This document shows positions 39,421-50,788 of a DNA stretch of 64,000 bases, piece after piece. Position numbers and translations under genes: made by a program. The notes under the pieces were generated by a model. The model did no database searches and was not told where the DNA came from. It saw nothing but the letters and a program-made list of their open reading frames with translations. The number at the start of each line of letters is the position of its first letter. The first letter of the stretch is position 1. The DNA is from Tenodera sinensis (Eukaryota > Arthropoda > Insecta > Mantodea > Mantidae), in assembly GCA_030765045.1 (NCBI GenBank), contig CM060962.1:98076412-98140411 (forward strand). Reading direction: 5' to 3'.

Positions 39421-40982
39421 GTTACTGCGTATGTATGACCGGGATGACAGGGTCCTGTGCCACGAATTTAACCCGTGCTAGGTTAGGTTAGGTTAGGTTA
39501 CAGCGTATGTATGACTGGGATGACAGGGTCCTGTGTCACGAAATTTAACCCGTGTTAGGTTAGGTTAGGTTAGGTTAGGTTAGGTAAGGTTACTGCGTGT
39601 GTATGACCGGGTTGACAGGGTCCTCAGTCACCCAAATTTAACCCGTGTTAGGTTAGGTTAGGTTGGGTTAGGTTACTGCGTGTACATAACCAGGATGACA
39701 GGGTCTTGTGTTACCCAAATTTAACCCGCGTTGGCTAGGTTAGTGTAGGTTAGGCTACCGCGTATGTATGACTGGGATGACAGGGTCTTGTGTCACCGAA
39801 ATTTAACCTGTGTTAGGCTAGGTTAGTTTAGGTTAGGCTACCGCGTATGTATGACTGGGATGACAGTGTCTTGTGTCACCAGAATTTAACCCGTGTTGGC
39901 TAGGTTAGTTTAGGTTAGGCTACCGCGTATGTATGACTGGGATGACAGGGTCTTGTGTCACGAAATTTAACCTGTGTTAGGCTAGGTTATGTTAGGTTAG
40001 GTTAGGTTAGTTTAGGTTAGGCTACCGCGTATGCATGACTGGGATGACAGGGTCTTGTGTCACCGAAATTTAACCTGTGTTAGGCTAGGTTAGGTTAGGT
40101 TAGGTTAGGTTAGTTTAGGTTAGGCTACTGCGTGTGTATGACTAGGTTGACAGGGTTCTGTTTCACCGAAATTTAACCCGTGTTAGGCTAGGTTAGGTTA
40201 GGTTACTGCGTATGTATGACCGGGATGACAGGGTCCTGTGCCACGAATTTAACCCGTGCTAGGTTAGGTTAGGTTAGGTTACAGCGTATGTATGACTGGG
40301 ATGACAGGGTCCTGTGTCACGAAATTTAACCCGTGTTAGGTTAGGTTAGGTTAGGTTAGGTTAGGTAAGGTTACTGCGTGTGTATGACCGGGTTGACAGG
40401 GTCCTCAGTCACCCAAATTTAACCCGTGTTAGGTTAGGTTAGGTTGGGTTAGGTTACTGCGTGTACATAACCAGGATGACAGGGTCTTGTGTTACCCAAA
40501 TTTAACCCGCGTTGGCTAGGTTAGTGTAGGTTAGGCTACCGCGTATGTATGACTGGGATGACAGGGTCTTGTGTCACCGAAATTTAACCTGTGTTAGGCT
40601 AGGTTAGTTTAGGTTAGGCTACCGCGTATGTATGACTGGGATGACAGTGTCTTGTGTCACCAGAATTTAACCCGTGTTGGCTAGGTTAGTTTAGGTTAGG
40701 CTACCGCGTATGTATGACTGGGATGACAGGGTCTTGTGTCACGAAATTTAACCTGTGTTAGGCTAGGTTATGTTAGGTTAGGTTAGGTTAGTTTAGGTTA
40801 GGCTACCGCGTATGCATGACTGGGATGACAGGGTCTTGTGTCACCGAAATTTAACCTGTGTTAGGCTAGGTTAGGTTAGGTTAGGTTAGGTTAGTTTAGG
40901 TTAGGCTACTGCGTGTGTATGACTAGGTTGACAGGGTCCTGTTTCACCGAAATTTAACCCGTGTTAGGCTAGGTTAGGTTAG
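39421..40982 (+). repeat. 781-bp higher-order tandem duplication in the satellite
   Basis: 39421-40201 and 40202-40982 repeat the same order of variant units (GTGCCACGAATTTAACC, CCTCAGTCACCC, TACCGCGTATGCATG and so on) with very few differences (for example GGGTTCTG versus GGGTCCTG). Confidence 0.9.
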
Positions 40983-43958
40983 GTTAGGTTAGTTTAGGTT
41001 AGGCTACCGCGAATATATGACTGGGATGACAGGGTCTTGTGTCACCGAAATTTAACCTGTGTTAGGCTAGGTTAGGTTAGGTTAGGTTAGGTTAGTTTAG
41101 GTTAGGCTACCGCGTATGTATGACTGGGATGACAGGGTCTTGTGTCACCGAAATTTAACCTGTTTTAGGCTAGGATAGGTTAGGTTAGGTTAGGTTAGGT
41201 TAGATTAGGTTAGTTTAGGTTAGGCTACCGCGTATGTCTGACTGGGATGACAGGTTCTTGTGTCACCGAAATTTAACCTGTGTTAGGCTAGGTTAGGTTA
41301 GGTTAGTTTAGGTTAGACTACCGCGTGTGTATGACTAGGTTGACAGGGTCCTGTGTCACCGAAATTTAACCCGTGTTAGGCTAGCTTAGGTTAGGTTAGG
41401 TTAGTTTAGGTTAGGCTATCGCGTATGTATGACTGGGATGACAGGGTCTTGTGTCACCGAAATTTAACCTGTGTTAGGCTAGGTTAGGTTAGGTTACTGC
41501 GTGTACATGACAGGGATGACAGGGATTTGTATCGCCGAAATTTAACCCGTGTTAGGCTAGGTTAGGTTAGGTTACTGCGCGTACATGACCGGAATGGGCG
41601 GGTCCTGTGTCACCAAATTTAACCCGTGTTGGCTAGGTTAGGTTAGGTTACTGCGTGTACACGGCAGGGATGACAGGGATTTGTATCACCGAAATTTAAC
41701 CAGTGTTGGCTAGGTTAGGTTAGGTTACTGCGTATGTATGACCGGGATGACAGGGTCCTGTGTCACGAAATTTAACCCGTGTTAGGTTAGGTTAGGTTGG
41801 GTTACTGCGTATGTATTACCGGATGACAGTGTCCTGTGCCACGAATTTAACTCATGCAAGGTTAGGTTAGGTTAGGTTACTGCGTATGTATGACCGGGAT
41901 GACAGGGTCCTGTGCCACGAATTTAACCCGTGCTAGGTTAGGTTAGGTTACAGCGTATGTATGACTGGGATGACAGGGTCCTGTGTCACGAAATTTTACC
42001 CGTGTTAGGTTAGTTTAGGTTAGGTTAGGATACTGCGTGTGTATGACCGGGTTCATACGGTCCTCTGTCACCCAAATTTAACCCGTGTTAGGTTAGGTTA
42101 GGTTAGGTTAGGTTAGGTTACTGCGTGTACATGACCGGGATGACAGGGTCTTGTGTCACCCAAATTTAACCCGTGTTGGCTAGGTTTGTGTAGGTTAGGT
42201 TAGGCTAGGTTAGCGCGTGTGTATGACTAGGATGACAGGGTCCTGTGTCACCGAAATTTAACCCGTGTTAGGCTACGTTAGGTTAGGTTAGTTTAGGTTA
42301 GGTTACCGCGTGTGTATGACTGGGATGACAGGGTCTTGTGTCACCGAAATTTATCCTGTGTTTGGTTAGGTTACTGCATGTACATGACAGGGGTGACAGG
42401 GATTTGTATCACCGAAATTTAACCCGTGTAAGGCTAGGTTAGGTTAGGTTACTGCGCGTACATGACCGGGATCACCGGGTCCTGTGTCACCCAAATTTAA
42501 CCCGTGTTGGCTAGGTTAGGTTAGGTTACTGCGTGTACATGACCGGGATCACCGGGTCCTGTGTCACCCAAACTCAACCCGTTTTGGCTAGGTTAGGTTA
42601 GGTTACTGCGCGTACATGACAGGGATGACAGGGTCCTGTGTCACTGAAATTTAACCCATGTTGGGCTAGGTTAGGTTACTGCGTGTACATAACCGGGATG
42701 ACAGGGTCTTGTGTCACCGAAATTTAACCCGTGTTAGGTTAGGTTAGGTTACTCCGTGCACATGACAGGGATGCCAGGGTCCTGTGTCACCGAAGCTTAA
42801 CCCGTGTTAGCCTAGGTTAGGTTAGGTTACTGCTTGTACATGACCGGGATGACAGGCTCCTGTGTCACCGAAATTTAACCCGTGTTAAGTTAGGTTAGGT
42901 TAGGTTAGGTTAGGTTACTGCCTGTACATCACCGGGATGACAGGGTCCTGTGTCACCGAAATTTAACCCGTGTTAGGTTAGGCTAGGTTACTACATGTAC
43001 ATGACCGGGATGACAGGGTCTTGTGTCTCCAAAATTTAACCCATGTTAGGCTAGGTTAGGTTACTGCGTGTACATAGCCGGGCTGACAGGGTCCTGTGTC
43101 ACCGAAATTTAACCCGTGTTAGGTTAGGTTAGGTTACTGCGTGTACATGACAGGGTTGACGGGGTCCTGTGTCACCGAAACTTAACCCGTGTTAGGCTAG
43201 GTTAGGTTAGGTTAGGTTACTGCGTGTACATGACCGGGTTGACAGGGTCTTGTGTCACCGAAATTTAACCCGTGTTAGGCTAGGTTAGGCAAGGTTAGGT
43301 TACTGCGCGTACATGATAGGGATGACAGGGTCCTGTGTCACCGAAATTTAACCCATGTTAGGCTAGGTTAGGTTACTGCGTGTACATAACCGGGATGACA
43401 GGGTCCTGTGTCACCGAAATTTAACCCGTGTTAGGTTAGGTTAGGTTACTGCGTGTACATGACAGGGATGACAGGGTCCTGTGTCACCGAAACTTAACCC
43501 GTGTTAGGCTAGGTTAGGTTAGGTTAGGTTACTGCGTGTACATGACCGGGATGACAGGGTCCTGTGTCACCGAAATTTAACCCGTGTTAAGTTAGGTTAG
43601 GTTAGGTTAGGTTAGGTTACTGCGTGTACATGACCGGGATGACAGGGTCCCTTGTCACCGAAATTTAACCCGTGTTAAGTTAGGTTAGGTTACTGCATGT
43701 ACATGACCGGGATGACAGGGTCTTGTGTCACCGAAATTTAACCCGTGTTAGGCTAGGTTAGGTTAGGTTAGGTTAGGTTAGGTTAGGTTAGGTTAGGTTA
43801 CTGCGTGTACATGACCGGGTTGACAGTGTCTTGTGTCACCGAAATTTAACCCGTGTTAGGCTAGGTTAGGTAAGGTTAGGTTACTGCGTGTACATGACCG
43901 GGATGACAGGGTCCTGTGTCACCGAAATGTAACCCGTGTTAGGCTAGGTTAGGTTAGC

Positions 43959-44469
43959 TTACTGCGTGTACATGACCGGGATGACAGGGTCCTGTGTCAC
44001 CCAAATTTAACCCGTGTTAGGCTAGGTTAGGTTACTGCGTGTACATGACCGGGATGACAGGGTCCTGTGTCACCCAAATTTAACCCGTGTTAGGCTAGGT
44101 TAGGTTACTGCGTGTACATGACCGGGATGACAGGGTCCTGTGTCACCCAAATTTAACCCGTGTTAGGCTAGGTTAGGTTACTGCGTGTACATGACCGGGA
44201 TGACAGGGTCCTGTGTCACCCAAATTTAACCCGTGTTAGGCTAGGTTAGGTTACTGCGTGTACATGACCGGGATGACAGGGTCCTGTGTCACCCAAATTT
44301 AACCCGTGTTAGGCTAGGTTAGGTTACTGCGTGTACATGACCGGGATGACAGGGTCCTGTGTCACCCAAATTTAACCCGTGTTAGGCTAGGTTAGGTTAC
44401 TGCGTGTACATGACCGGGATGACAGGGTCCTGTGTCACCCAAATTTAACCCGTGTTAGGTTAGGTTACA
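43959..44469 (+). repeat. seven near-identical 73-bp satellite units
   Basis: Units starting at 43959, 44032, 44105, 44178, 44251, 44324 and 44397 are the same except at the array edge, all with the CACCCAAATTT variant. It is the most homogeneous, and so probably the youngest, part of block A. Confidence 0.95.
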
Positions 44470-45005
44470 GCGTGTGTATGACCGGGATAACAGAGTCCTG
44501 TATCACCGAAATTTAACTCGTGTTAGGCTAGGTTAGGTTAGCTTACTGCGTGTATATGACCGGGAAGACAGGGTCCTGTGTCTACCAAATTTAACCCGTG
44601 TTAGGTTAGGTTAGATTACTGCGTGTGTATGACCGGGATGACAGGGTCCTGTGTCACCGAAATTTAACCCGTGTTAGGCTAGGTTATGTTAGGTTAGGTT
44701 ACTGCGTGTACATGACCGGGATGACAGGGTCCTGTGTCACCCAAATTTAACCCGTGTTAGGTTAGGTTACAGCGTGTGTATGACCGGGATAACAGAGTCC
44801 TGTATCACCGAAATTTAACTCGTGTTAGGCTAGGTTAGGTTAGCTTACTGCGTGTATATGACCGGGAAGACAGGGTCCTGTGTCTACCAAATTTAACCCG
44901 TGTTAGGTTAGGTTAGCTTACTGCGTGTGTATGACCGGGATGACAGGGTCCTGTGTCACCGAAATTTAACCCGTGTTAGGTTAGGTTATGTTAGGTTAGG
45001 TTACT
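44467..45005 (+). repeat. 302-bp higher-order duplication in the satellite
   Basis: The series ACAGCGTGTG / GATAACAGAGTCC / GGGAAGACAGG / GTCTACCAAATTT at 44467-44768 repeats from 44769 with minor changes (TTAGATTACTG versus TTAGCTTACTG). Confidence 0.88.
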
Positions 45006-45190
45006 GCGTCTGTATGACCGGGATGACGGGGTCCTTGTCACCGAAATTTAACCCGTGTTAGGTTATGTTAGGTTAGGTTACTGCGTCTGTATGACAGGGA
45101 TGACAGGGTCCTGTGTCACCGAAATTTAACCCGTGTTAGGTTATGTTAGGTTGGTTTTCTGCGTCTGTATGACCGGGATGACAGGGTCCT

Positions 45191-47731
45191 GTGTAATCGA
45201 AGTTTAGCCCGTATTAAGTTAGGTTAGTGTACCTATATGACCGGGATGACAGGGTCCAGTGTCATCGAAGTTTAGCCCGTATTAAGTTAGGTTAGTGTAC
45301 CTATATGACCGGGATGACAGGGTCCTGTGTCATCTAAGTTTAGCCCGTTTTAAGTTAGGTTTGTGTACCTATATGACCGGGATGACAGGGTTCTGTGTCA
45401 TCGAAGTTTAACACGTATTAAGTTAGGTTAGTGTACCTATATGACCGGGATGACAGAGTTCTGTGTCATCGAAGTTTAACACGTATTAAGTTAGGTTAGT
45501 GTACCTATATGACCGGGATGACAGAGTCCTGTGTAATCGAAGTTTAACACGTATTAAGTTAGGTTAGTGTACCTATATGACCGGGATGACAGAGTCCTGT
45601 GTCATCGAAGTTTAACACGTATTAAGTTAGGTTAGTGTACCTATATGACCGGGATGACAGAGTCCTGTGTAATCGAAGTTTAACACGTATTAAGTTAGGT
45701 TAGTGTACCTATATGACCGGGGTGACAGAGTCCTGTGTCATCGAAGTTTAGCTCGTATTAAGTTAGGTTAGTGTGCTTATATGACCGGGATGACAGAGTC
45801 CTGTGTCATCGAAGTTTAGCCCGTATTAAGTTAGGTTAGTGTGCTTATATGACCGGGATGACAGAGTCCTGTGTCATCGAAGTTTAGCCCGTATTAAGTT
45901 AGGTTAGTGTACCTATATGACCGGGATGACAGAGTCCTGTGTCATCGAAGTTTAGCCTGTATTAAGTTAGGTTAGTGTGCTTATATGACCGGGATGACAG
46001 AGTCCTGTGTCATCGAAGTTTAGCCTGTATTAAGTTAGGTTAGTGTACCTATATGACCGGGATGACAGAGTCCTGTGTCATCGAAGTTTAGCCTGTATTA
46101 AGTTAGGTTAGTGTGCTTATATGACCGGGATGACAGGGTCCTGTGTCATCTAAGTTTAGCCCGTTTTAAGTTAGGTTAGTGTACCTATATGACCGGGATG
46201 ACAGAGTCCTGTGTCATCGAAGTTTAACACGTATTAAGTTAGGTTAGTGTACCTATATGACCGGGATGACAGGGTCCTGTGTAATCGAAGTTTAGCCCGT
46301 ATTAAGTTAGGTTAGTGTACCTATATGACCGGGATGACAGGGTCCAGTGTCATCGAAGTTTAACACGTATTAAGTTAGGTTAGTGTACCTATATGACCGG
46401 GATGACAGGGTCCTGTGTCATCTAAGTTTAGCCCGTTTTAAGTTAGGTTAGTGTACCTATATGACCGGGATGACAGAGTCCTGTGTCGTCGAAGTTTAGC
46501 CCGTATTAAGTTAGGTTAGTGTACCTATATGACCGGGATGACAGGGTCCAGTGTCATCGAAGTTTAACACGTATTAAGTTAGGTTAGTGTACCTATATGA
46601 CCGGGATGACAGGGTCCTGTGTCATCTAAGTTTAGCCCGTATTAAGTTAGGTTAGTGTACCTATATGACCGGGATGACAGAGTCCTGTGTCGTCGAAGTT
46701 TAGCCCGTATTAAGTTAGGTTAGTGTACCTATATGACCGGGATGACAGAGTCCTGTGTCATCGAAGTTTAACACGTATTAAGTTAGGTTAGTGTACCTAT
46801 ATGACCGGGATGACAGGGTCCTGTGTAATCGAAGTTTAGCCCGTATTAAGTTAGGTTAGTGTACCTATATGACCGGGATGACAGGGTCCAGTGTCATCGA
46901 AGTTTAACACGTATTAAGTTAGGTTAGTGTACCTATATGACCGGGATGACAGGGTCCTGTGTCATCTAAGTTTAGCCCGTTTTAAGTTAGGTTAGTGTAC
47001 CTATATGACCGGGATGACAGGGTTCTGTGTCATCGAAGTTTAACACGTATTAAGTTAGGTTAGTGTACCTATATGACCGGGATGACAGAGTCCTGTGTCA
47101 TCGAAGTTTAACACGTATTAAGTTAGGTTAGTGTACCTATATGACCGGGATGACAGAGTCCTGTGTCATCGAAGTTTAACACGTATTAAGTTAGGTTAGT
47201 GTACCTATATGACCGGGATGACAGAGTCCTGTGTCATCGAAGTTTAACACGTATTAAGTTAGGTTAGTGTACCTATATGACCGGGATGACAGAGTCCTGT
47301 GTCATCGAAGTTTAACACGTATTAAGTTAGGTTAGTGTACCTATATGACCGGGATGACAGAGTCCTGTGTCATCGAAGTTTAACACGTATTAAGTTAGGT
47401 TAGTGTACCTATATGACCGGGATGACAGAGTCCTGTGTCATCGAAGTTTAACACGTATTAAGTTAGGTTAGTGTACCTATATGACCGGGATGACAGAGTC
47501 CTGTGTCATCGAAGTTTTGCCCGTATTAAGTTAGGTTAGTGTACCTATATGACCGGGATGACAGAGTCCTGTGTCATCGAAGTTTAGCCCGTATTAAGTT
47601 AGGTTAGTGTGCTTATATGACCGGGATGACAGAGTCCTGTGTCGTCGAAGTTTTGCCCGTATTAAGTTAGGTTAGTGTGCCTATATGACCGGGATGACAA
47701 CAGTCCTGTACCATTGAAATTTAGCCCGCGT
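45191..47731 (+). repeat. satellite block B: regular 68-bp units, about 37 copies
   Basis: Units read AGTTAGGTTAGTGTACCTAT, ATGACCGGGATGACAGAGTC, CTGTGTCATCGAAGTTTAAC and ACGTATTA. The core is clearly the block A core, but the TTAGG run is reduced to a single TTAGG and unit length is fixed at 68 bp. Variants (GTGCTTATATG, TTTAGCCCG, TCATCTAAG, GGTCCAGTG) recur at multiples of 68, for example 204 and 340 bp, showing higher-order exchange. The block abuts the right terminal repeat directly. Confidence 0.97.
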
Positions 47732-47734
47732 TTA

Positions 47735-47985
47735 GAGTATTCATTGTTAATAAATCGTTTTAGTGCATATGATGGTCGTTTATAAGTATTTATTTACTAA
47801 ATATTCGCTAAATAAGTGAAATAAAACCGTGGCAGGACACGCATCGAAATTGCTCTTAAATTAAAAACGATTTTTACACCCAACTAAAATTTTCAAGATC
47901 GTAATGAGGAATAATAGGTCTGTTGTTTGCAATATATTTCATTTATTTTCTCGAGCGGCCCGTTTTCTACATAATTACCCCGATT
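47735..47985 (-). repeat. right terminal inverted repeat of the satellite element
   Basis: See the left repeat. Open frames here (47904-48233 plus) cross the element boundary and are not genes. Confidence 0.78.
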
Positions 47986-48445
47986 TATTTGCTACAATGG
48001 AAATTGCATTGATCACGGCATGTACTTCACTTAGGTTTTTAGAAAATGGAGGAAGGATACTCGTCCTAGTTCTCCCCATTGCTTTCCGTGCACAAAGGAC
48101 AGTTTTGCGAGTTCACTTAAAATTTTATCAGGACTTTCAACAAATTTCTTTCATACCAGCTTTAAATGTCTTAGATATCACCCCCACCTTGCCTTTATCA
48201 CCATTCAATGAAACATGTCTAGGCAAATGTTAATTAATTTCATAATTATGCTTCCCTAAGTGTTCGAAAAGTTCATCATTCTCGTCAGGACGTGCGTGTA
48301 CTACAACTCTTCTACACCCTTCATCTAATTTGGCACAACATGATGGCCGTGACTTCCGAGTTTCTCTATAGATGACACTTGCTCCCTTCAGCATTTTTGC
48401 AAAATGCAAAGCTGCCAATATATGAGAGTCCAAGCGTAGCCGCAA
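47986..48445 (-). pseudogene. FLYWCH-type MULE transposase, N-terminal half
   Basis: On the minus strand 48445-48230 reads SRPSCCAKLDEGCRRVVVHA, PDENDELFEHLGKHNYEIN, resembling the C-terminal half of a FLYWCH zinc finger (C...C-x-AR...HNH), with the final H changed to Y. After a stop, frames at about 48120-47990 give KTVLCARKAMGRTRTSILPP, FSKNLSEVHAV, the linker that in insect MULEs precedes the catalytic domain. The missing continuation is found at 37134-36395 in the right order and strand. The FLYWCH identification alone is modest. Its strength comes from collinearity with the catalytic half. Confidence 0.6.
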
Positions 48446-49299
48446 CTCTGGACCGACGACAAAGGGAAGTCGTAGATACTGTAAGCAGTATAGCTAAACC
48501 TCAATAGCACAGACTGAAAATTAGTTTGGGAGTACCCATGACACATGCGCAGTGTTAGGAAGATAGCCATGTTTGTTGTATTTCTGCCATTGTTCCCTAC
48601 AAAAGGAAATGTCCGAAAACGGTGGGTAGGGGGTTCCTGTTCTGCAAGTTACAACATCGACTCCAAACAACACTCCCAAAGTAACTACATCATTCTTGTT
48701 ACTTTTATCAGTGTTTTAAATTTAGATATAGGTACAAAGGTGTAGCATGCACAGTTCCTTGTTGTACATCGCTAGTGTTTTTCTTTCCAGTAAATCTTGA
48801 ACATCGAAATTACCGTCGCGAACCAATAACATGAACTCTCTTACTTGGCATCGACAACATAGCGTTGTTTACAGCAACAATTAACATCACACATCACTGC
48901 TGCTGGTAGACGAATGACTTGTGAAAACTGCTCATGCTTATCAGTGTTGCCAACTATGAAACCATTTGAACGGTGAATACATAAAATAGTGGTAGTGTGC
49001 GAAATATAACAAAGCAACCGCGAGGTTCAATATAACTCGTATATGCCCTATATGACAATTAGGAAGTCCCCACTCCCGACAGAAACAACATGTTTATAAA
49101 GTTATGCATCAATTATGTATGAATGGTTCAAAACTAATATTATGTGTTGAGTTACATAACAATTATTATGCTCTCTTTAGAGATAAGTCAGGAATTAATC
49201 CATCAAAAATATTCAGCGCCAAAACTTCTTACTACTTCTAGCACGTAACTATAGATAGAGGAAGTAGGTATTGCATTAAACCCATATATTAAATGCCGA
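48446..49299. other. no gene seen
   Basis: Probably includes the 5' part of the FLYWCH MULE, but I could not identify its outer terminal repeats. No other feature recognised. Confidence 0.4.
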
Positions 49300-49690
49300 T
49301 ATGACACCAAAAATACATACTTTGAGGCCCCTCATTCCAATAAAAGCATTTTCAAGGAAAAGTAGCTGTGCATGTGTGTAAGAAAGACAGAGAGAGAGTG
49401 AGAAGGAAGGAGGGAGCGAGAACAGCATTACTCAAGAACGAAATGTTTCTTTCGAAGATTCGGCACGAAGATTTTCAAAAGAATTTCCCACACCCAACCT
49501 AACTTTTACCCTCCGATATTTTTTAATTTTCTCAGAAATGCCCCTAACAATTCAATTTAATTAAGATATGCACTTTAAAAATGAAATGTATATCCGGAAT
49601 ATTCTGTGAATAGTCTTTGAAGTTTATTATTTCATTTGAAAGGAATTTTGCCTAATTTTTTATAATTGATACACCTACTCTTCTCAGCTA
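49300..49690 (+). repeat. family R dispersed repeat, long copy
   Basis: Contains, in order, TACTTTGAGGCCCCTCATTCC, a GT/GA-rich simple-sequence stretch (49373-49425), CATTACTCAAGAACGAAATG, CACGAAGATTTTCAAAAGAA, TTTCCCACACCCAACC and AATGTATATCCGGAATATTC. The same blocks occur in reverse at 54100-54470. Confidence 0.65.
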
Positions 49691-50684
49691 AACAGTGCAT
49701 TAAATTATTACCTACTCATGTCTACCGATGGCAATGAGCCTAACTGGAAGCGCTTGAATCAAAACGGTTTAAAGGCAGATCTGTTAACATTTTAAGAGAT
49801 ACCCCCGGAAAATGCGCACTAAAATTCAACAAACATAAAGGAATTCTAATACCAACCTAGTGTTACATTGGCTTGCATTTCGAACAGTACCAAACTGAAT
49901 GCTAGACAATATAGAGATATCAGTAGCTTGAGTTAATCATCTTGTTTAAAAGCTTTTCTTCTTATTATTGCACATACACTTATGTATACTGATTGCGGAC
50001 AGAAAATAATGGAGGAAAAGGGAAATCGCGGTGTGTGTATGATCTCGACCGTTACGTGGCAAAGCTTCCCCAAAAGTCAAAAGTTGACTTCACGTTATCA
50101 AGTTTATGTGTGTGGTAAACCATAATCAAGTTTAAATATCAAGGCAAAACGCAGAACATGCATAACACTAAACAATTTTAAACAGCTCTAAAATTGTAAT
50201 TTGAATAAACTCTGAACATTTCAGCAAATTATGCAAGGAATATAAATGCACTATAAAATTGATAGTTTGAATAAACTGGATATATACTGAGACTAGACGC
50301 TAAATCCACTAAGAAGTTAAATATCGAGAACATTACTTCACCTATTTGTGTCTCCAAGTAAATATCGGAACACTTCAACGGTCAAAAAGCCAAGACCTAA
50401 ACTAATAAATCGGCGATTACACCAAAGCGAAAACTCAGCAAAGCTGACCCATTCATTCGGGAGAAAGATCCTTCACAACTAACTACCCTGATTGCAACAC
50501 ACACCGGACTAAAAGTAGCAGAGACCAGAGAAACAGAAAGAATAGCAGACTTGTATTTAAATGCGCCCCTGGTGAAGAAACCACAAATTACATATCATAA
50601 GAATTTCAAACGCCGTAAATTAATTGTGCCAATCGGCACCCAAGATACATAGACATAAACTTCATACGTCAAAAGTGTGGATAT
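49691..50684. other. no gene seen
   Basis: AT-rich DNA with no recognisable coding. A short frame near 50450-50600 matches nothing I know. Confidence 0.45.
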
Positions 50685-50697
50685 TTTAAAACTTTTA

Positions 50698-50752
50698 CGG
50701 GCCCTAATGACCTGGTTGTCGACGGGCCCTTAAACCAAACTCACTCACTCAC
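50698..50752 (+). repeat. 55-bp retroposed 3' end with 13-bp target duplication
   Basis: CGGGCCCTAATGACCTGG, TTGTCGACGGGCCC, then an (ACTC)n tail, flanked by perfect TTTAAAACTTTTA at 50685-50697 and 50753-50765. It also contains a GGGCCC...GGGCCC inverted pair. It is a very short, 5'-truncated retro-copy of a SINE or LINE 3' end. Confidence 0.85.
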
Positions 50753-50788
50753 TTTAAAACTTTTAGACTTATGTTGGATACTATAAAG

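Larger units (their letters stand above)
37541..45190 (+). repeat. satellite block A: TTAGG-run plus core of about 50 bp, roughly 100 units
   Basis: Each unit has a variable run of TTAGG (or TTAGGC TAGG), from one up to about nine in a row, then TTACTGCGTGTACATGACCG, GGGATGACAGGGTCCTGTG and TCACCGAAATTTAACCCGTG. Unit length is therefore variable, about 60-105 bp (commonly 70-80). The TTAGG strand is always plus. Core variants (ACAGCGTGTG, TACCGCGTATG, GGGATTTGTATCACC) fall in local groups, as expected from unequal exchange. No open frame longer than 60 codons exists in it. Confidence 0.97.
37135..47985. mobile_element. 10.85-kb terminal-inverted-repeat element filled with TTAGG satellite
   Basis: Inverted terminal repeats of about 245 bp bound the satellite: left about 37135-37390, right about 47735-47985. 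The outer cores, read inward, are GGTAATTATATAGAAAACGG and GGTAATTATGTAGAAAACGG followed by GCCGCTAGAG or GCCGCTCGAG; the inner parts also match (AAAATGATTTATTAACA versus AAAACGATTTATTAACA). A likely target duplication is TATTCTGCTA (37125-37134) and TATTTGCTA (47986-47994), 9 bp apart from one inserted base. Long inverted repeats and a duplication of about 9 bp are MULE-like. Only about 150 bp inside (37391-37540) is neither terminal repeat nor satellite, so the element is non-autonomous. It interrupts a FLYWCH-type MULE transposase. Confidence 0.8.

Noticed and set aside
37541..47731. CRISPR-like appearance of regularly spaced repeats
   Set aside because: Repeats abut with no unique spacers, units are variants of one sequence, and the context is eukaryotic transposon DNA.
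37541..47731. Chromosome end or terminal telomere
   Set aside because: TTAGG runs are short and always separated by a core, ordinary transposon-rich DNA continues for 16 kb to the right, and inverted repeats bound the array.
47904..48233. 109-residue plus-strand protein beside the satellite
   Set aside because: The frame crosses the boundary between the terminal repeat of the satellite element and the opposite-strand MULE remnant; it is a shadow.
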